Below are positions 60,420-64,000 of a stretch of DNA of 64,000 bases, piece by piece. The position numbers and the translations under genes are program-made. Position 1 is the first letter of the stretch, and every line of letters starts with the position of its first letter. Under the pieces are notes generated by a model. That model was not told the DNA's origin and searched no databases. It worked only from the letters and a program-made list of their open reading frames with translations. The DNA is taken from assembly GCA_017482355.1 (NCBI GenBank), contig JAFUNJ010000010.1, positions 186,001 through 250,000 on the forward strand. Reading direction: 5' to 3'. The DNA is from Clostridia bacterium (GTDB taxonomy: Bacteria > Bacillota > Clostridia > Oscillospirales > CAG-272).

Positions 60420-62612
60420 TCACTCCGTTCCAAATAACTCCATTATCTCATCCGTCCTGAGTCGGTCTGCAACGTACGCCTTACGAAGCAGCTCCGACGG
60501 AATGCGGTCGTCGTACTTTTCAAACACGGGACATTCGTTCGGGGAAACGAGCGACGATTTATCAATGCCGTTTTTTGCTACGCGCTTTATATACTTCATA
60601 AACGACTCGCCGTCGCCCTTTTCGAGCTTGAACGTCATATAGAAGCAGCCCTCAAATTCAAGCCCAGAAAGCCCGAATGAAGCACCGTTTTTCGCTATAA
60701 ACTTACGAAGCGTGCGGAAGGAGCGCGTACCGAGCCACGGAAAAAGGCACCAAGTATATCCGCCAAGATGAACGATCCCCTTTTCGAGCATACCCGTGTT
60801 TCTCGCAACTCCGCGAGCAACGCTTAGGCGCTTGCGCGCGTTTTCCTTGAGATAAGGATAAACGGTATCCTCTTCAAGTACCTTTTTCATTCGTTTAAGA
60901 ATTTTTGTGTGTATCTCGCCGTAATCACCGGGCCAGGATACCTCCATTTTGCCCTTTACCTGCTTGCAGTAAATGAGCTTTCTCGGAATATCAAGCTCCT
61001 CGACCTCCCAAACTCTGCCCGCGAGCGCAAAACGGTCGCCGACGGGGGGCGGTGTCGTTATCGTTCCGATCTCGTCGGAACCGCAGCGGACGGTAAAGTC
61101 CTCGCTGTCCTTGAAAACGGCGTAGAACTTGAAGCTGTTTATAAGCCGCTCGCCGCGGACACCTATAATGAGCGTTTTTTCCTCGGTCATTTCAAGATAT
61201 TCGAGATTGAGCATCGAAACGAGGAGCGTTCGATAGTCCTCTGCCGAAACGTGACTGAACGGCGGAAGCGTCAGCACCCTCTCGGCAAGCGCCTTCGCGC
61301 TAAGCTCACCGCTTGCCGCAAGCACACTTAACGTCTGCTGGAAAAGTAAGCTGAACGGTAAGTGGCGCACCGACGGCGGCTCGATAAATCTTTCTTCAAG
61401 ATATAGCTGAACTATCGCGATAGCGCGGATAAGCTCCCACGGCATAAGGGACGGAAGCGGAGTATTCGGAAGCGGATTTTCCTCTCTGAACACCGTCATC
61501 ATCTCGGGCGGATTTCCGCGTCTGCCCGAGCGTCCGAGACGCTGAAGCAAGCTCGATACCGAGTGCGGAGATTCAAGCTGAATTATTCTTTCAAGCCGTC
61601 CGATGTCGATTCCAAGCTCAAGAGTGACCGTCGCGCAAGTGACGGTTCGGATATCCTCGTCCTTGAGCTTAAGCTCGGCTTCCTCGCGGATCGACGCGGA
61701 GAGATTTCCGTGGTGTATCTGAAAAACGTCCTCTTCACCGCGTCTGTCTGCTATCTGACGGAGAGTAGCGGTAAGATATTCGGTCTCCTCGCGCGAATTT
61801 GAGAAGATGAGACACTTTTTCTCGCGCGAGCAGTCGTAAATGTATTCAAAACCGGGGTCGATCGGAATATATTTGTCCTCGCTCGGCATAGTTCCCTCGC
61901 CGTCGCCCTCGTTTTGAATATAAAAATGCTCCATACCGAGGCGCCACGACGTGCGCGTGTCGGGGCAGTCAACGCAAACCGTTTCGCGCACCGATCCCGC
62001 ACCCAACCACTTGCAGGCGGCGTCAATATCGCCGACCGTCGCAGACAGACCTATTCTGACGGGGTCGTAGCCGATGGTCCTTGCTATGCGCGTAAGCTGG
62101 CAGAGGATCTGATTTCCTCTGTCGCTTCCCGTCAATGTATGCACCTCGTCGAGAATAACATAGCGAAGCGAACCGAAGAGACGCACGATATCGTTGCTCC
62201 TGTTCATAAGCATGCTTTCAAGCGATTCGGGCGTTATCTGAAGTATTCCGCGAGGGTCTTTAAGCGCCTTCGACTTGTGCGACATCGCAACGTCACCGTG
62301 CCAATGGAAAACGGGAATACCGCTCATATCAAGCACCTCGTCAAGGCGCGAAAATTGGTCGTTTATCAAGCTTTTGAGGGGCGCGATATAAAGCGCATCG
62401 ATCGAATTCGGCTCCTCCTCGTAAAGCTTTGAAAGCACGGGAAAAAGCGCCGCCTCGGTCTTGCCCGATGCAGTCGGAGAGGTTATGAGAAGATTATTCT
62501 CGGTTTCAAAAAGCACCTCTGCCGCCCGAACCTGAACGTCGCGAAGCTCGCTCCAGCCGTGGCTGTAAATATAATCCTGCAAAAAAGGCGGAAATTTTCC
62601 GAAAATGTCCAT
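60420..62612 (-). CDS. Lhr-like DEAD/DEAH-box helicase
   Basis: 730 residues. Motif I SPTASGKTEAALFP near 45, Ia APLKSLINDQ, motif II LDEVHTL near 156, motif III LSATVGD, motif V TCATVTLELGIDIG and motif VI QRLGRSGRRGNPP, an SF2 helicase of the Lhr-core type, with a winged helix and the Lhr C-terminal region (about 500-700). It is about half the length of full Lhr. It unwinds RNA:DNA or DNA with ATP, probably in repair. The ATG at 62612 has AAAGGAG nearby. Confidence 0.88.
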   Translation of the reverse strand: MDIFGKFPPFLQDYIYSHGWSELRDVQVRAAEVLFETENNLLITSPTASGKTEAALFPVLSKLYEEEPNSIDALYIAPLKSLINDQFSRLDEVLDMSGIPVFHWHGDVAMSHKSKALKDPRGILQITPESLESMLMNRSNDIVRLFGSLRYVILDEVHTLTGSDRGNQILCQLTRIARTIGYDPVRIGLSATVGDIDAACKWLGAGSVRETVCVDCPDTRTSWRLGMEHFYIQNEGDGEGTMPSEDKYIPIDPGFEYIYDCSREKKCLIFSNSREETEYLTATLRQIADRRGEEDVFQIHHGNLSASIREEAELKLKDEDIRTVTCATVTLELGIDIGRLERIIQLESPHSVSSLLQRLGRSGRRGNPPEMMTVFREENPLPNTPLPSLMPWELIRAIAIVQLYLEERFIEPPSVRHLPFSLLFQQTLSVLAASGELSAKALAERVLTLPPFSHVSAEDYRTLLVSMLNLEYLEMTEEKTLIIGVRGERLINSFKFYAVFKDSEDFTVRCGSDEIGTITTPPPVGDRFALAGRVWEVEELDIPRKLIYCKQVKGKMEVSWPGDYGEIHTKILKRMKKVLEEDTVYPYLKENARKRLSVARGVARNTGMLEKGIVHLGGYTWCLFPWLGTRSFRTLRKFIAKNGASFGLSGLEFEGCFYMTFKLEKGDGESFMKYIKRVAKNGIDKSSLVSPNECPVFEKYDDRIPSELLRKAYVADRLRTDEIMELFGTE

Positions 62613-62663
62613 ATTTTTCTCCTTTGCACATCATCTCCTTTTATTATAACATTACAGTTACGT

Positions 62664-62909
62664 TTATTCAACCTTTTTTCTCTCGTCGAAGAACAAAATT
62701 ATTCCGCAAGCTATATGTAAAAGCGCCGAAAAGATGACCTCGTTAAGCGCCGCCGACGGATAGGACTGTACTCCGAACGTATTTCCTTCCTTTGCGAATC
62801 TGTCAAGCATTATGACCCATATCCCGCCAACAGCAGTCGAAACAAGCCCGAAAAAGAGCACCAAAAGGTATGTGTTTCTTAATTTGAGATTTCTTACTTT
62901 CTTTATCAT
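62664..62909 (-). CDS. Small two-helix membrane protein
   Basis: 81 residues from an ATG at 62909 with GAGGTGATGAAT upstream; the longer frame to 62993 lacks a site. Basic N-terminus, helix YLLVLFFGLVSTAVGGIWVI (about 14-33), a loop, a second helix (VIFSALLHIACGIILFF, about 58-74) and a charged end DERKKVE. No family recognised. Confidence 0.75.
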   Translation of the reverse strand: MIKKVRNLKLRNTYLLVLFFGLVSTAVGGIWVIMLDRFAKEGNTFGVQSYPSAALNEVIFSALLHIACGIILFFDERKKVE

Positions 62910-62986
62910 ATTCATCACCTCGATTATAATTATAGCTTGTTTTAACCTTTGTGTCATTGCAAAAATTCTGTAAACGCAGGTGTAAA

Positions 62987-63015
62987 TTGACATTGAAAAT
63001 TATTTGTGTTATAAT
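62987..63015 (+). promoter_or_regulatory. Promoter of the FkbM-type methyltransferase gene
   Basis: TTGACA (62987-62992), 17-bp spacer, TATAAT (63010-63015). A family-3 repeat lies between it and the gene. Confidence 0.8.
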
Positions 63016-63059
63016 TAATTTCTACAGATTTAGCAAGATATTTCTGTATCATTGTCAGC

Positions 63060-63222
63060 GGTCATCTTGAGCGCAGTCCCGCCGAGATTCCGCCTGCGGC
63101 GATTTTGCTGCGCAAAATTTCGGCTTCGGACTACGTCCTACGCTCAGAATGACAATGGCGGGACGCAGTCGAAACCCGAAGGGCGAATGGCAAAGCCATT
63201 CGGATCTCGCAGACCCCCCACA
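63060..63222. repeat. Interspersed palindromic repeat, family 3
   Basis: Starts GGTCATCTTGAGCGCAGTCC and contains hairpins such as CCGCCTGCGGCG and TTTTGCTGCGCAAAA; related to 17512-17725. It would form part of the leader RNA of the gene at 63245. Confidence 0.65.
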
Positions 63223-63244
63223 CCCCATCACAAGGAGAAACAAA

Positions 63245-64000
63245 ATGACCGACCTCTGGCAGTATCTTAAAAATACAGAAAAACCGATCGTCCTGTACGG
63301 CACGGGCGACGGAGCCGACAAGATACTGAACGTAATGGCTGAAAAAGGAATAAAAGCAAGCGGCGTTTTCGCCTCGGACGGCTTCGTGCGTAAGCGCGTT
63401 TTCCGCGATATGCAGGTGCTTTCGTACAAGGAAGCGGTCAAGACCTTCGGCGATATGATAATTCTCATCGCCTTCGGATCCTCGCTTCCCAATGTTATAG
63501 AAAATTTCGTAAAGCTGTCGCTTCTTCACGAGACCTACGTCCCCGACGTTCCCGTCGCGGGCGGTGAGCTATTCGATATTGATTTTTACAACAAAAATCT
63601 GGATAAAATAAATGAAGCACGTGCGCTTCTTTGCGATACCGCGTCGGTCAAGCTTTACGATAATATGATAATGGCGAAGCTGACGGGCAAAATTGAATAC
63701 CTGCTCGACGGATGCGAAAATGACGACGATATACTTTCGTTTTTGCACGCAGAACACTTCCGCGTTACCCTCGACCTCGGCGCTTACAACGGCGACACAG
63801 CGCTGAAGCTCGTCGATTTCTGCCCGAAGCTCGAGACCGTCATCGCGCTTGAGCCCGACGAGCGAAACTTCAAAAAGCTTTGTATAAATACAGTCCCGAC
63901 GAAAAAGGTCGAGCCGCATTACGCCGCCGCCTGGGACAAAAGCGAGATACTGACCTTCACAAAGGGAGGAGGACGCGGAATACACCGCCACGGTGGAGAA
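63245..64000 (+). CDS. FkbM-type SAM-dependent methyltransferase (3' end beyond window)
   Basis: 252 residues visible. ACAAGGAG lies before the ATG at 63245. The N-terminal part has PIVLYGTGDGADKIL, a Rossmann-like nucleotide or sugar-binding loop often joined to FkbM domains in surface polysaccharide genes. From about 170 the methyltransferase begins: TLDLGAYNGDTALKLVDF (AdoMet loop) and VIALEPDERNFKKL (the acidic ribose-binding strand). It continues past the right edge. Probable O-methyltransferase; substrate unknown. Confidence 0.85.
   Translation, partial: MTDLWQYLKNTEKPIVLYGTGDGADKILNVMAEKGIKASGVFASDGFVRKRVFRDMQVLSYKEAVKTFGDMIILIAFGSSLPNVIENFVKLSLLHETYVPDVPVAGGELFDIDFYNKNLDKINEARALLCDTASVKLYDNMIMAKLTGKIEYLLDGCENDDDILSFLHAEHFRVTLDLGAYNGDTALKLVDFCPKLETVIALEPDERNFKKLCINTVPTKKVEPHYAAAWDKSEILTFTKGGGRGIHRHGGE

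Overview
The window looks like chromosomal DNA of an anaerobic, low-to-mid GC member of the Bacillota, class Clostridia, most likely an uncultured gut or rumen bacterium. The reasons are strong AGGAGG-type ribosome binding sites, TTGACA/TATAAT promoters with 17-bp spacers, a T-box leader, ferredoxin-dependent 2-oxoacid metabolism, cysE-cysS and rpsO-pnp neighbour pairs, and many short palindromic intergenic repeats. No rRNA, CRISPR array, transposase or prophage was seen.

Layout. 1-1540: end-truncated surface lipoprotein with YD/MORN-like repeats. 1709-15159: a divergent pair of transcription units for acyl-CoA and branched-chain 2-oxoacid chemistry. Leftward are a LeuA-like protein lacking its metal ligands and a TIM-barrel/acyl-CoA ligase fusion. 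Rightward, behind a T-box leader whose specifier I read as AUC (Ile), are two XRE-cupin-acyl-CoA ligase fusions, a P-loop ATPase, a four-subunit 2-oxoisovalerate-type ferredoxin oxidoreductase and a branched-chain aminotransferase. 15636-23100: nitroreductase, an AraC/oxidoreductase/epimerase module, and a large membrane-anchored metallophosphoesterase. 23114-26733: second repeat lipoprotein with a divergent XRE regulator. 26938-34227: DUF4091 glycosidase-like protein and a galacturonate operon (uxaA-uxaC-eda-kdgK) with a divergent AraC regulator. 34400-37548: VTT membrane protein, orphan DNA methyltransferase, DHH-like protein, frameshifted XRE gene, DUF6440 protein. 37654-43776: tRNA-Ser(TGA) behind tandem structured repeats, cell-wall-binding protein, asd, a HepT/MntA-type toxin-antitoxin pair, GH25 lysozyme, small zinc-ribbon proteins, tRNA-Ser(GCT). 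43934-52195: rarA, cysE, cysS, a solute-binding lipoprotein, rpsO, pnp. 52329-54436: type II restriction-modification pair. 54545-57561: second AraC/oxidoreductase/epimerase module. 57615-64000: 38-residue membrane peptide, nagA, radical SAM protein, Lhr-like helicase, small membrane protein, FkbM-type methyltransferase (truncated).

How the genes work together. The most interesting block is 5834-15159. AMP-forming ligases, a reversible ferredoxin-dependent 2-oxoacid oxidoreductase and IlvE would together convert branched short-chain acids to acyl-CoA, then to 2-oxoacid, then to amino acid. Control by a T-box, which turns genes on when a tRNA is uncharged, argues for this assimilatory direction rather than amino-acid catabolism. 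The ligases carry their own XRE DNA-binding and cupin sensor domains. The uxa operon lacks only the tagaturonate reductase for conversion of galacturonate to pyruvate and glyceraldehyde 3-phosphate.
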